From Phyllostachys edulis (taxonomy: Eukaryota > Streptophyta > Magnoliopsida > Poales > Poaceae), in the NCBI GenBank assembly GCA_036346405.1, contig CM070548.1, forward strand, positions 57,968,611-58,032,610: a stretch of 64,000 bases of DNA, written 5' to 3'. Positions 10,368-24,163 of this stretch are shown here, in pieces (the stretch's first letter is position 1; each line of letters starts with the position of its first letter). The translations under genes were made by a program, and so were the position numbers. The notes beneath the pieces are model-generated. The model searched no databases, was not told the origin of the DNA, and saw nothing but the letters and a program-made list of their open reading frames with translations.

Positions 10368-13300
10368 CTACGGCTTCATACTTCCTTTCTGTTGCTGAAG
10401 AGCAGGGTCATCAATAACACACTTGTCCAGCTGAAGATCTCCCTCATCCAGTGCCTGAAAATCGAGGTCCCAGAAATTCTCAGGCTTGTTGGCAATCTCC
10501 ATCAGGTAGGGATCGCTAACAAGGCTACTGTAGTCTTGTTGACTAGTGCCACTGCAAGAGCTATGCAAAGCCGCCGAAGCATCCACGCCCCAAATTTGCT
10601 CATCATCTGCATCCATCAGTTTGCCTGCTGTTTCTAACATGGTGCCTGATATCACCCCCATATTGTCGGACAACGATCCAAGGCAGTCGGCGTCAGAAGA
10701 GGTACCGTCCAATCCTGGACATAGTACATTGTTTCCCTTGGACCTGCCAATTGTGGGATCTTGACCATGATGATCAGAAGCTGGAGGCATTTCCAATAGC
10801 TCAGCTCCGCTACCGAGCTCAAGTTCATCTTGTGTGTCGAATCCCTGAACCAATGCCCCGACGTCCTCCGGTGCTTCGACTCCGTCGAGCCCTATGTTGT
10901 CTGGCAGAATTCCAAGATTGAGGTCCATGTCTTCCAAAAGAAAATTATGAAGGTCTTCAATGTCATGCGCGTTTGGAGGCATAGGAGAATATTCAGGAAG
11001 TTCTAAACCACTCTCTCCAGTATGATGTGAGCTGGACTCACCTGAGTCTGTGTGACAGTGCTGTACATGCTTGAGAAACTTCCTTTTCACCCTGGTGGAG
11101 TCGATTTCTTTTTGCTGTCTGTGCAGCTGCAGTTGCCTCAGGAAAGTCGGGTTCTGAAGGATCTTGGCCAAGAAAGAGACCATCTGCTTCTGCCGGTCCT
11201 CAGCCGATTCCAGCCTCTGATTCAGTGTGCTCATGTGCTCAATTGTCTGACGGTGCTCCTGTTTCAGCCTGGCCACCTCCTGAAGCAGTGCGCTCTTCTC
11301 TCTTGTCAGCGTGTGGAGCTCAGGGTCGAAACTGGATTCACCAGAAGAGCCTGGCTGAAGGCCACTTTGTTTTGTCGGTGAGGACCTGCGCCTGACTATC
11401 TTCTTCAACAAATGTTTGCTGTGTCGCAGGAAATCCTCATGAGCAAACTCCCATCTATCAGCATGAACCTTGCGGAAACCCTGAGTATATTAAGGAGAAG
11501 TGTTATAGATATCAGGAAAAAAGGGAAAATGGAGTATATTATGTATATAGAAAGCTCCACCATGATTGTTCAAAATAGTATAATCATAAACACCGTTGAA
11601 CACAGATTGTTCAAAATAGTATAATCATAAACACCGTTGAACACAGATAACGAATCGAGTTTCATTTGATGCAGTCAAAATGGCAAAGCATCAATGTCAT
11701 TTACACCTATACCTACCAAGAAACTAGCTTCCACTTATCACTAACCGAGAACTAAACCTCTATAAGGCCTAGCAGTCTATGTGCTCACTGATTGAAGAAA
11801 TAAACCAATAACTTAGCATTTGCTCTCCTAGCAGTTAAACCCCAATTACCCTTCCAATCCTACTACTACACAGAACTGAACTGTCTTAATTAACAGAACC
11901 AAAGGGCTCATGTATTGACTGACATAGCTACTTAACCAACAGACTGCATCAAATGCACTGCGCTGTATTTTTTTTTTTTAAAAAAAAAAAACTGAGGTGC
12001 TAAACTATCATAGAACTGTGTAATCTGCCAAACAATGCTAAAAGAAAGTTAGCTAAAACATATGACAACATAAATATTAAGCTATGAGGAATGCACCTGC
12101 ACTATACCGAACCTACGAAACAGGGGGCAGAGGAGTTGGATGAATAGGCATAACCACATTGGGCATAGGGCAGCAAAAAACCAAAAAAAAAAGAAAAAAA
12201 GCTGCAGCATTCGACAGGAGACAAAACAAAACGAATTAGCAGTATGGGCCTACTACTATATAGATCAAGAATTCTAGGTTCCAAAAGAATTGCAATAGAA
12301 GTGCGTATGCACATGTGGATCGTGAAGCTTACCTTCCAGCGCGAGAGCGTCGCATTCCAGCAAACGGATTAAGCTTGCCCATCACAGGATCTACTCCTCA
12401 GGATTGTTTCAGTCATCATCTTAATCCTTTTTTTTCACACGGCCAGTTTGGCATTTACATGTTGCGATTCCGCTCACGAAAAAAAAGCAAGAAAAAGTAC
12501 ACTCTATATACAGGGCAGATTTTACAAGATCCGGAGAACACAACACCAAGAACCAAAAAAAAAACGCATTGCAAATCAGCAGCAACATCTCCATCGACGG
12601 AAATAAATACTATAGGACCGGGTCTTACAGGGGATCAAATTGAACCCTTGTCAACTCGTGATTTACCACAATCCCAGCGACTCCCATCTAAAAAGCTCTT
12701 TGTTGCGGCAATGGAAGAAGCGCACAGGTCGCTCGTGGCTCGACGGCACTGCATGAGATCGGCGAGGAGCTCGCTGCTTGTCTGCACGGTGGCACTCAGG
12801 TTTCGAGCTAAAACAGGCCTATTTGGATTGAATTGAAGAGTTCAAATCCCGAGTCACATCAAACAAAATTTGGCTAATATGTTTCTTTGATCAGCAACGC
12901 AAAAGAAACATCTAAAAATATATTGAAAATGGAGATGAACCTTTGATCTGTCAACTGAACTGATGGGTACGTCCATGGCATAAAGACGATCCGGGAGCGC
13001 CGCCGATTTGCGATTCTAAGTCCAGAAGCGTATTGCCGCGAGATCGGGTCCTGTAGCGCCGTCGAACTCAATCGGACTCACCGCTGTAGTCTCAACTCGC
13101 TGATCTCCGAGCATACCGGCGACAAGCCGCGGGCGAGCTTTTGCGATTTTGCCATGGCCACGACAGTTGTGTTTTTCAGATGGGAAATGAGGAATTGTCG
13201 CCCATGGAACAGAGCCAGAGCCCTGTTACCAATTCAGCACCCTGTCAATTCAATTAATTGACGACAGAGACTAAATCTCTGAATTGCTCTCGTTTAGAGG

Positions 13301-13929
13301 GCATATGCCACCGGATAAGTCCGAGTGTGTAGGACCAGGTCCTATAGGATTTTCTTCCCTCCATGGACAGTCTACACGGCAGCAAGAATCTAAGGCATCC
13401 AAGCTCATCAATAACAGAAGAGATCAACAGAGCACGATGATCATGGGTACGTAACAGAAGCAGAGTATTTCACGAACAGACGAGGACGGCATGTGTTGTA
13501 ATAATCCAGTGATGGATTGCAAAAGGAAAACGAAAGGATGGGGGGATTGATACGCACATAGGTGTTGAGCTGCCTGACGAAGCTGGAGAAGTTGTTGTGC
13601 TTGAAGTGGTGCGGGAGCACGTCGCGCGCGAAGGTGGAGGGATCCCACACGACGAAGCTGTTGCCGGCGGGCCCCCAGGAGATGACCCCGTCCAGCGCCG
13701 GCTCGCTCACCAGGTCGTACGTCTTGGACAGGAACGGCCGCAGCTGCGACCCCTGCAGCAGCGCTTCCAGGGGCCGCGGCGGCTCTGACACCACAGCCGG
13801 CGGCGGCATCAGCTGCTCCAAGGAGACGAAAGGGGCCCGGGGCGACAGCTGCAGCGGCTCCTCCTCGAGCTTGGGCTCCAGCAGCAGCGCGGCGTCCGGG
13901 TTGTTGATGCCGGTGTGCGTGTGGTCCAT
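10368..13929 (-). CDS. HSFA3: Heat-stress transcription factor, class A (HSFA3-like)
   Basis: Two coding exons: 13558-13929 and 10368-11480, giving 494 aa. The intron (11481-13557) splits the DNA-binding domain after LNTY, the canonical HSF position, in phase 0. Domains: DNA-binding winged helix about 62-155 (RPFLSKTYDLV, FSSFVRQLNTYGFRKV); HR-A/B coiled coil about 178-235 with the longer class A spacing, ending QMVSFLAKILQNP; basic NLS RVKRKFLKH at 254-262. The acidic C-terminus has two tryptophan motifs (DEQIWGVD about 417-424 and ENFWDLDF about 458-465) that act as activation motifs in HSFA3-type proteins. It is a nuclear protein that binds heat-shock elements as a trimer; HSFA3 is known in Arabidopsis as a DREB2A-driven activator. 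ATG 13929 is the first in frame after the TATA box. HSF class A is certain; the A3 subtype is an inference from the tryptophan motifs and memory of the rice locus. Confidence 0.93.
11481..13557 (-). other. Intron of HSF gene
   Basis: 2077 bp, GT at the 13557 side and AG at 11482-11481. It contains a perfect 41-bp tandem duplication (11565-11646) near the 3' end and a T12/A12 run near 11968-11992. The plus-strand ORF at 12315-12836 has no family features and is not called. Confidence 0.85.
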
Positions 13930-14600
13930 GGAGGAATAGAACGCGCGGGGGGAGGGTCGCGAGGAGGCCGGGAGCGGGAATGGCCGGTGCGGGGCGAGGC
14001 GGGAGGCGGCGGGAATTTATAGGCTTCGGGTGGAACCGACCTACTGTGCACGGCGAAGGGCGCCCCGCGTGGAGAGGTGGAGAGCCTCTCGGCTCGTGCG
14101 CGCCGCGCGTCTTTCATTGGGCGATCTCACGTCGGGGCCCGCGTGGGATTTGCAGTCGCCCCGAGCGTGGCGCGGCTGGCCACTTGGCGGCGTGGCGCGC
14201 GGCGTCTCGCGTCTCGCGTCTCCGGCCCACAAGTGGAGGCGGTGCGACACAGTGCGGGCGCGGGGGAAATATCTGGGGGCGGAAAGCGCAGCGCCGAGCA
14301 GCCAACCGGGCAGGGCGGGGTTTGCTTGGTGGCGAAGAGAGGACCGGATATTTTCCCTTTCCATTCCCTTTCCTTTCGGGCTGGCGGTGTGCGGGGTGGA
14401 TGGGTGGGTGAGCTAGACATGGCGCAAGCGCGGGCTGTCCGGACGCGCGGGGTCCGCATGTAAGCTGCCGGCCCGCCGGGGAGGTCAACGAAACAGCGGA
14501 GAGAAAAAGGAGGTCGGCGTCCGCGTCACCCGTCTGTCGTCGCCGCGTGAGCAGGATACTGTTGCTTCGGTCTAGACAATTTGTACTGTTTATGGATTGG
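13930..14600 (-). promoter_or_regulatory. HSF promoter and 5' UTR region
   Basis: GC-rich upstream region. On the minus strand a TATA box CTATAAAT lies at 14015-14022, about 90 bp before the start codon. ORFs on both strands here are long only because stop codons are rare in GC-rich DNA. Confidence 0.6.
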
Positions 14601-14622
14601 ATCGGTATAACATGTTAGTTCT

Positions 14623-14625
<3 letters not shown>

Positions 14626-14664
<39 letters not shown>
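14626..14664. repeat. (AT)n microsatellite
   Basis: About 39 bp of uninterrupted TA dinucleotides, 700 bp upstream of the HSF start codon. Confidence 0.95.
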
Positions 14665-14667
<3 letters not shown>

Positions 14668-16597
14668 TTTATTCAACGAGACAGCCATTTAAATATTAAT
14701 AAAATTTTTTATTACATTTTCAATATGATTATCTCATTTTTACAATTTTCATATGTATTTTTGTATTTTACATATTTTTCTGATTTTTTTTTAAAATTTC
14801 AAGCCTAACAGGCTAAGTGGGCCAAAATTGGCCTATCAGGCTAAACAGGCTCGTGCTTGGGCCGCCCAAAAGCATCCAGCCATGCCTAGGTCTTCTTGCT
14901 TCTTGATGGTAGCCCAACACGCACGACAGCTTTAGTTCATGAGCGAAATAATTTGTCAGGCTTGGTTTAGCCACAACTAGTCATGCTCCCCACGAGGGCA
15001 ACAGGAACGCACCCAGTTCCATTCACACCAATAGTAGTACAAGATCTTGGTCGGGAATGAGCCTCCCAAACAGACCCATACAGGAAGAGGCCCGGGGGAG
15101 TGAGGCAGAACATGTATAGGTACGATTTGAGGTGGAAGAGAATACAGGTCTTAAGACACAATTGTGCATTGCAAAGAAATTGGACAAAAAATGTTCTAGC
15201 TAACTTCTAATCACAAGGTGTGAGAGTTCCTATTTATGGGAACATCATCTCAAACTTTTACAATTGTGCTCTTCATCTCTCTCTTGAGCTAGAGCAAAAG
15301 AGCATATGACTCTGTATAGGGCAAGAAATCGCCGCTCCCTCGGTGCCTCCACGTCACTGTTTCAACGATTTTACACCAATCGTGAGCAGGCACGTCCTCA
15401 AGGCCGCTAAACACCGTCGAATCGGTTCCTGGCCATTCGATCGCAGCGAGCGGCAGCGTATGCCTATCCTCCCTTCTCCTTCCACTAGTCTCTCGCGGCG
15501 GATGGAACCATCCCAACTCCTCCTATCCCTTCCCCTCCCTCGACTCCCTTCCCGTCGCCATTCCTCTTCCCAACGCCACCGCTTCCTCTTCCCTTGCCTC
15601 GTCGCCATCTGCTCCCCTCTCCACACCATCGCCTTCCTCTTCCCCGCGACACCCACTCCCCCTCCCCCAACTCCTCCCTGTCGCCATCTGCTCACGCTGC
15701 CCCCACGCTAGCTTCCTCCCTGTCTCCTCCCTCACTGTTGCCGCTGCCACCGCCCCCTCCTCCCTACCTTCCACAATGCTCATCCTCTCCTCCCCTTCGT
15801 CCGCGCCGCCCCTCCTCCCCTTCACTACCCGCCTCCTCCCTTCGTCTGCAGCCGCCTGTCACCCCCTCCCGCCTTCTTCACCCACGCCGCCTCGACTCAC
15901 TTATGCTCAGGCCCGCCTCCTCCCCTTCGTCTGCGTCGCCCCTGTCGTCCCCTCCTCCCTCGTCAACCCTTTGCCCGCCTCCTCCTCCGCCGCGCCCCCT
16001 CCTCCCTTCCTGTCGCCCTTCCTATAGGTTGAGATGGATGGCCACATAGCGATTGAGGAGTGGAAGGATCCCAAGCTAGGCCTATAATGGTTGATGTCAA
16101 GCTTCCAGACTGAAGCATTTCCACCGGATGTCATAGGAGAGGACCGCGGTGATGGTTATACGACTGGATTTGAGAAGAATGGCTTGTTGTATTAAAACTT
16201 ATGTATCTGAATAGCCTAGGCACTAAGCACATAAGACAAAGTTGTACTTTCAATCTAAAACATCAACCTATGTATTGTCCATATTTCGTTTGCAAATTCT
16301 GCATTTCTTCCCAAATACATGTACATATAACAATACTTGTGAGGTTGCGTGCATAACGAAGACCAATGCAGACGCTACACAATGAATGGGCGCGGCGTAG
16401 CGTGCCTACCCATCTCGTATAGTGCAGAGTCGGATTACGCACATCGCTATCTAGGCGTACATGTCACTACAGAACAAAGTGTAATGCAACTTACGAATGT
16501 AATGTTTTCTTTTCTCTATTCCTTTTTTTCCAATGGGTTTTTAGAAGGAGTTTGTGATGAGGCATTTGCATATTGTTGTCTATTGCCCAAGGGGGAG
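14665..16597. other. Intergenic, low-complexity C-rich tract
   Basis: No gene was recognised. 15450-16030 is extremely pyrimidine-rich on the plus strand, so overlapping Pro/Ser-rich ORFs appear on one strand and Gly/Arg-rich ORFs on the other. The ORFs have no domain. 16030-16597 shows nothing beyond the lead-in to a possible Copia LTR. Confidence 0.45.
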
Positions 16598-16802
16598 TGT
16601 TACGAAACCTAATTATGGACAAAAGACTAAACCGCCCCTGGAGGGCTTTCACCCCCGTGGGCTATAAATATGAGGACCCCCTATGCACATGATACAAATG
16701 AATGAATAAACATTTGGATCTCTTCTATACATGGTGTCTCTCTTGGTGTTCATTGTGTGATTAGATTGATTGTCTTCCGACTACAACATCGATTATTTAA
16801 CA
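16598..16802 (+). mobile_element. Short Copia-like LTR fragment
   Basis: A polypurine-like stretch (AAGGGGGAG, 16589-16597) is followed directly by TGTTACGAAACC. The sequence then has a TATA-like GGGCTATAAATATGAG and ends near TTTAACA at 16802. This layout is that of a Copia 3' end. No paired LTR, primer-binding site or target duplication was found, so this is a remnant at best. Confidence 0.4.
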
Positions 16803-16916
16803 ATTAGCAACTTTCAAAAAACAGGAACAGTCGAAGATGTCGCAACTTCACACCTAGCACGAGCCCACTGAAGGTGAACAACACGATGTGTTGATCCTAG
16901 GCGGGCTACTGACGCC

Positions 16917-18460
16917 TGAAAGCATCTAGGCCCCTAAAAATTGTTTTGGTAATTAATGATAATATGTGAATATGAGATTAACCTGTTTATTGAGTATTTA
17001 CAAGGTTAAGTCCCAATGGTGAGTTTGACATCTTGGAGATGCATTCTAAAGGGCAACATGAAGATCAATATGGCTCAAAGACAAGGTACAAGTAGTCTAG
17101 AATCCTTTTTATATTTTACTGGTCTTAGGAGATATAGATGGAAGATCGGAGTTTATGTTAAATGTCATACTATTAAGAGGGATCATGACTAGTAACTTGA
17201 TAGCATGTTCTTGTGCCATTTGGATCAATTTAGGATCATGCATGCACTTTGAATTTGTTTTGAAAAGCCAACTGTGCATTGTCGGGACAATCGGTAGTAC
17301 CGGCGTTGTGTTGGCGGTACTACCGCTCAGCGGTACGGCCGGGATCATGGTGCGGTACTACCACAACCCGGTTGTTCCAAAAATTAGTTGGCGGTATGTA
17401 AATTCCAGAGCGACACCATTTTGGGTTGGATGCAAACCCTGAGAGCGGTAGTTCCGGAGGTTTATTGGCGGTACTACCGTAGCGCGGTATGAACGCACTT
17501 GTTCAACGAAACTACTGCACCCCGGTGATTCCGAAAGTGAAGTGATACGTATTTTCTAGTAGGTACCCTTTTGGGTCCTTTGTGAAACGGTAGACCACTC
17601 TCATTGTGCGGTACGATCGGCCAGCGGAACTACCGGATGATGGTTGGCGGTAGTACCAAGCCGAAGTTTCAAACGACTATGTCAGAGCAGTTAATGCTAT
17701 TGTTATAGCCGTTACTGAGCGGTAGGTGAGGTGCGGTAGTACCGCATGATAGTTGACGGTAGTACCACATTTCGCTGAAAAGTTGGGATTTCACTCCCAA
17801 CGGTCGTATTTGTTTGGGGGGGGTATAAATACCCCTCCACCTGCTCAAGGACAGTGTGCTAGACCATATTTACTATCCCTTGAGCCTTGAGCATCCTCTC
17901 ATCACCTCAAATACATTGTGCATTCATTGCGAGGTAGTTGAGCCAAATTCAAGTGTATTCATTCTAGATTGATCCATTGCACTTGAATGCCGTGAAGCGA
18001 AGATCGTTGATTCATTACTCTTGGTGTTTGCCAAACACCTAGATAGCTTGGCGGAGGTAGCACGGTGACCTTTTCAAGAGGGGTTGTGAAGAGGCCCGGT
18101 GCCAATTGTGAGTGGCTTAGTGTTTGCCATCTCCGGAGCGGAGGAAAAATAACCACTAGTGATCGAGGGAAGGCTTAATTCGTGGAGTCGATTTGATTAG
18201 TTCAAGCTTCCTCAACGTGGACTAGTGAAGACCAGCAAGTCTTCGATACCACGGGAAAAACTCATTTGTCTCAATTGTGGTTATTTCTTATATTTACTAT
18301 TTCCGCATTTATAATTCTAACATTTAATCTTGTGTAGAATTACTTAGCTAGAATTGTATCTAGTTTAGACTTAGTTCATAATTGGCTTAAATTGTTAATT
18401 AGTCAAAAAATTTAAAAACCTCCTATTCACCCCCTCTAGTCGGTTATCCTTGATCCTACA
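16917..18460 (+). mobile_element. Solo LTR, 1544 bp, TSD ACGCC
   Basis: Begins TGAAAGCATCTAGGCCCC and ends CTTGATCCTACA. It is flanked by ACGCC at 16912-16916 and 18461-18465, a perfect 5-bp target duplication. Noncoding, with a TATA box TATAAATA at 17824-17831 and a 3' end of the common grass form CACCCCCTCTAG. Between about 17287 and 17773 there are many palindromic blocks of the type GCGGTACTACCGC. No internal retrotransposon region remains, so LTR-LTR recombination has removed the element body. Confidence 0.9.
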
Positions 18461-18465
18461 ACGCC

Positions 18466-19256
18466 CGAAACGAACGAGGGGTCCAACAAAACCTTTATGG
18501 TGGGCCTGTATAATGCTTTTATTTTCTGGGCTGTCCCATTTGACATCTTTTAGCATAGTGAAACTTATAATATTTATCTTTACTCTTTACTACTTAAAAA
18601 GACTCTAGTGGTGGTGAGTAATACGTTCTTCTTCCCATCCCCTCCTCTCCTCTCACAACCCATCTGTGCCGATAGGTGAGACCAGTGCGCGTCCGCCCTC
18701 TCTATCCATGCGCAACTCTACATCTTCTAACTCCTTCCACTAACTTTTGTACCCTCGTCTCACGTGTCACTGAGTCTTCTCCATCCTCTCTCCTATGGCA
18801 ATTTCTTCGCGTGTCAGGCCCTCCCTGTCACGATTCCGCTGTCTGCAGCCTTGCCCCAACATCGCCCTCATGTACGCCCTCTACCCTCAATGTCGTGTTT
18901 GCCATCGCCGCAAAAGCATCGCGACATAGTGCTCACCACCCTCACGTTGTTCCTTGACCCGCACCGCGGTTGCTTTTCATACTCCACAGGCGAGCTCGAG
19001 CTCCTCCGTCCTTGCTGTCATGAAGTTGGCAGGCTCTGCGAAGCTATAGGCTCACGGCCCCAAATCGGTCCGACTACTCGCGGTTTCACTGCCCACTAGT
19101 CGCTCGATAAAATGCCTTGCTCATTATTTTTTTCATATCTGATCGCTCTCACATCTCCTCGACATCTAATCCCACTCTCGCTCTCTTTTCTCACAATGGC
19201 ATAAAGCATGTGGCGGTCAGGCAGGAGTGGCACGGCCACACGGCGTCGGTAGTAGG
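18466..19256. other. Intergenic, nothing recognised
   Basis: The segment lies between two solo LTRs. The plus-strand ORFs at 18676-19099 are C-rich and Ser/Pro-rich with no domain. It may be old transposon sequence or unique host DNA. Confidence 0.4.
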
Positions 19257-21866
19257 CAGGCTGTTAGGCCCCTCTCGAGATACACCCAGAGAGATCTCCC
19301 AGGACCTCCCAGGAGGTCCGACAGGACCACCCGAAGGTCTGGGAGGTCCCCCAAGAATACCCTGAGAGGAGGTCCTCCAGGACCACCCAGGAGATCTCAA
19401 AGACCTCCCGGAGGTCTCAGCTTCTGTGCTCTGAGCTAGTCCCAGGATCACTAGCTAGCTCGCACAGATCAACGCAGATGAAATCACAACCGCACGACAA
19501 GAAACAAGATGAAGCAGACAAATTAACTTATGTTAAACAAGGACCTTATGGTCAAGGTTGTTTACAGAGGGCGCCACCACTGGCTTACAAAAACCAGTAA
19601 CAGAAACACTTGCAGCAGAACAACAAAACGTGCAAAGCCATCCGGCAAGCCCACAGGCTGTCGAGTGGAGGACATCCCCTAGAAGGCTGGATCATCAAAG
19701 AACTCCTCCTCGAAGAGGTCTGAGCACCCTTGATCTTCTTCTGCCACTGCTCAAACTGAGGGCTTAAAGCCATGAGTACGTTGAATGTACTCAGCAAATC
19801 GCAGGGAATAAGTATGCAATTAATATTCATGCAAAGGCTTGGCCAAGGAGAGCTGTAAGGTTAGTTTGCAGAAAGCAAGATTTAACAGTAAATAGCATAA
19901 GTAGATTGAAAAGCTCAAGTTAAAAGAATAATACATAAGTACATTTGCTTTCAAAGGAGGCCGTGAGCACCAACTCACTTCCAAAACCACTTGTGGGAGG
20001 TCTGGTCGCACCCACGGCCAGGACCACTCCCACAACCACTCTAGAGCACCCACTCCAGAGCCCAAGACCACCCTAGAGCTCCAAGACCACCCCAGAGCAC
20101 CCACCCTAGAGCACCCTGGAACACTCTAAGGCTCACAAGATCACTTTTTGAGAAAGCTACCCTTCATGCAATTGTTTTAGGCATTGTCCATGACCAAGGA
20201 CTTGGCTATTCGAATAGATTTTACACTCTGCAGAGGTGTACAACTTTACCCATAATTCACGACATCTCTAGCGGGTCGGGTTCCCGTCGAAACCCTTGCT
20301 CACTTCCGAAGGTGAGCAATCTAGAGAGCGTGACAAGGCCTTTACAAAACTCTGATCTTGTTTGGTTCTGTCCGCTAAGGTTTCGCTTCCGTTGGGCTGC
20401 AACCCCCTGGATTTGTGCCCCCCTCTTGCGCCAAGTGTGAATCAGCACACACTTCCACCACAACAGAACCAGACCAAACCATTGCTAATTATTTGGCCCA
20501 GACCACCCCCATAAAATGGTCTTGTGGTTGCACGGTAGACCCAGAGCAATGAAATATAAAGTTAAGTCCTTAGACCACCCAGGTGAGACAACCTCATCCC
20601 AATGTGCGTATAGCACCCCCTTTACTGCACGATCACTCGCCCGAGTGAGAAAGCATTTGGGTTCACCCGGCCAAAAGACCACACTGGTCTTGGCACAACA
20701 AATTTTAACAAGAGCGGCATCGCATCACGATCAATACAGTGGCGGCATCAGCACCACAGCTGTTCAATAGTGGCACCAACCACAGTTCCATAGTTCAATT
20801 AGTCAAGTTTATTAACAACAAGATTCATGATTCTCAAGACCAACGCATCTAAAGCAAGGCTAAGCATAAATACGCTCCCATGTTGGCAGTACCAAAACAA
20901 TACCAACTAAGATTACCCATTCTAAGGTGTCCAAGGGGAACATGTCAACATGTCGAGCAAAAGTATTCAAGGAGGCATACTGTCAAGTAGGAATGTAGCT
21001 ACTGCCCAAACCATTTTTATACAAACAGCCATGCATGATAAGGTAAAACAATATACCTTTTGAAAAGCTAGGTTCAACATGATCAAAGGTCTGCGACTTA
21101 CCTTCGTTGAGAAGTGGTGAGGCTTCGGTAGAGGTTGCTGGATCCAAGTACTCCTCCACGAAGTCGGAATCTACACGTTTCGAGAAGAACCAAATAAACA
21201 AACAACTCTTGGAAAAGAACTTAAACGAACTCATCCAAAAACCGGAAAACAGGAAGTCCCGACGAAAAAAAGAGATCCAAGCCAGAGAGGGTGGTCTTTG
21301 CAAAAAGACCAACAAATACCAAGAGGTGGTCACCAAAGGAGGTCCTGAGGAGATCCAGGGGAGGAGATCCTGAGGATGACACGACTATTCCACGTGGTCG
21401 CAAAAGAAACACGACCATGTAATGTAGTCGTAGGAAGGATACGATCACACGAGGTGGTCGTAAGAACAAAGAAGGAGAACAAGGCATGGGCAACTCACCA
21501 AAACAAGGGGAGGCGCTGGAGGGGGTCGCGAAAGAACTCCGACGGGGATCGAAGGCGACGCGAACTCCAACAGGGCCCTTCAATGGTGAGAAGGTAGAAA
21601 ATGACGCAGCCTCCAACTGGCTTCCTTGACGACGAAGATGTTGAAGATGACACGGCTCCAATCGCTCAGGCGAAATTGAAGCACAGAGAAAAACGAGCTA
21701 GAGGAAGAAAGGGTGGTGTTGGGAAGCTGAGGGAGAAACAAGAGATCAAAAGAGACTCCCTGGAGCTTTATTTATAGGTATTTATAGGGGAAAGAAAGAG
21801 AAAATGGACTACAAGATGTAGTGCCGAAACCAATGATGAAGAATACTACTGAGAAGAGAGGAAAGG

Positions 21867-24161
21867 TGTAATACCCCGAACAGGTAGTGAGGCAAAAGTT
21901 TGATCACTCGGTTAATTCAGAGTAAAGGAGGGGATTTGTTTACCTGTTCTACCCTACCCTGGGCTTGGGCCCTTGGCTAACCAGCCCAAAGAGAGAACCA
22001 ATTAGGCCCATGGGGAGCAGCCTTGTGATCCAAAGGTGGGGGGATGTCTTGCCCTAAGTTTCCTCAATCCCTTGCCCTCTTTTTGGCCTGGCCGCCACCT
22101 CCAATTGTCTTTGCTCTTCATTGGCCGACCAAAGAGAAGAAAGGAAGGAGGGAAGGAGGTTCTTGGGGAAGCTTGTTGCTTGGCACGCCGCCCCTTCTTT
22201 GCTATCCAGCCGCCCTTCCTGCTTCTTCCTCCTGGGTGGCGCCTCCTGCTTGCTGATCCTTCCTCCAACCGAGCCAAGTTGGTGCTGCTTTGTTGGTGGC
22301 GGCCAAGAGAAGAAAGGAAGGAGGGGAAAGGGGAGGTTCTTGGGGGAGCTTGTTCATCAACTTCCTGGGATCGTTAAGGGTAACAGTGGTCATTCTCAGT
22401 TGTTGATCTGTTGGTATTTGCGATTTGGATCAGATCTGTTAGGATTGAATGGTTTCTGCTGTAGGCCTGTTCTGTCTAGTCAGTTGCGTTGTTGATTTCG
22501 AGCCCTTAGTGACAGAATTAGAGATGCCCATCTCTTAGTGAAAGTTAGATGATGTTCTTAGCTTTACGTGGCCACCGAGAGCACCTAATTCCGACGTTCG
22601 AGTCAAAAGATATCACCGTTTTAGTTTCTGCTGTCTAGATTCCTGACGAGATTAAACTGTTGTGATAATTCGCAAATTATGGAATTGTAATTGGCAGAAT
22701 CTGGGATTTCTCCCAACTAGGTTATTGTAGGTAATTTGATAACCTTTCCGTATTGATAAAGATTGATCAATTCGGAGTTATAGATTGAAAGTTATAGTCG
22801 TTTTAGTGCTGCTGTTTATTCTGTAGACAATTTTTCTGTGCTGAAAGTTCACCTGTCTGTTAACGTACTAAATTGGCCGAATCAAATTATCTTGCCAACT
22901 AGAGTATTGTGGGTTTGTCAGTTAAGAGTCCACAGAAACTGGGTTCACCCCATTTGGAGTTCCAGATCAAGAGTTATGCCATTTACCGTGCTGCTGCCTA
23001 GGGGCGGTTTAGAGCAGAATGTGTTAATTTTCAGTTTAGAGGTTCTAGTTATATTTTGAATCGCCGGGGAAGCGTTGTAGAACTTTATCTAGTATTGTCA
23101 TGTTCGTCGTATCCTTATTTCAGTTATTGGTTTGTTAGGAGGTGAAGCTTCAGGTTTGGGAGCACCGCAATTGCCTATTAACGCGTCGCAACGCTAAAGG
23201 CAAGTACATTAGTATTCCTAGGATTATGACATGTTGAATGCATGCTATTGGTATTGCATTTCTAAGTACCATGTTATTACTTAAATGTTCATAATCAATC
23301 CATGTGGTTACCTTCATGATGGAGAGCACGTTTCTTATTGTTCAATAGTCATATGTCATACTCAGCATCCATCTTTCATATTTCATCCACGGGAGTGGAT
23401 CAGTGTATAAGACCCATCAATTCCAAAGATGGGCACGTAAGACCCACCATTCCAATGTGGGCGATTCGGACACCGCATTTAAACGTTCTTCAGACGGGGC
23501 TTGGGTCCCCGACTTTGTTAAGTCGGGCTTAGGTGAACACCGACGGTGTGTCACCAAGAATACCGTATATGCATGTGTGTAGTCCTTCATTTCATCCACA
23601 TCATTCATTCCATTCATTCAAGTGTTCATTCTGTGCTTATTTCATACACTTTAATGATGTTCACATGATCAAGGTTGTTATGTATTATTCATCTAATGTA
23701 CTTACTGAGTCTCGGACTCACTCTTGCTTTGTTTGTTGTTTTTTTTAGGTGATCTTTGAGGTTGGCTCCATGGGGAGGGAATAGACACACACTACCTTTT
23801 CACTTCACCTTAATCAAGTTCGTGATTTCATTTTAGTTCAATTTAATCATTCATTATTGATGAACTGTAATAATAAACGCTATCGTGGTGATAACTCTTC
23901 TCCATTAAGATTGGTTAATAACTGCGCGTAAGCTTAGTTCATCCTTTTGATATAGTTGCTTGCGATCAGATTATACTTCTGCGATGATTCTGATATTTGT
24001 TGATTTCACTATTGTCTTGATATTAATGATTGTTGGAACCTCCGGTTTAGCTAACTATACAGGGGAGGTTCTGCCAAAATTTAGAATTTTTGTCGTCTGT
24101 TTTAGCTTGTTAACATGTTAGTTTAGTAGCATTCTAGCCGTTGTAGGACTGGGGTGTTACA
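21867..24161 (+). repeat. 5' LTR of Tekay-type element
   Basis: 2295 bp. Starts TGTAATACCCCGAACAGG and ends GGACTGGGGTGTTACA. Confidence 0.92.
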
Positions 24162-24163
24162 GT

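Noticed and set aside
11968..11992. T12/A12 palindrome as a regulatory hairpin
   Set aside because: Adjacent homopolymer runs are common in plant introns and give no specific signal.
12315..12836. 173-codon ORF on the plus strand
   Set aside because: It falls within the HSF intron, has no recognisable family features and is compositionally like the surrounding noncoding DNA.
14041..14463. Four overlapping ORFs upstream of the HSF gene
   Set aside because: A GC-rich promoter region with a TATA box for the HSF gene; the ORFs have no domain and overlap in most frames.
15343..16049. Overlapping Pro-rich ORFs
   Set aside because: A pyrimidine-rich tract lacks stop codons in several frames on both strands. 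No start context, splice signals or domain support a gene.
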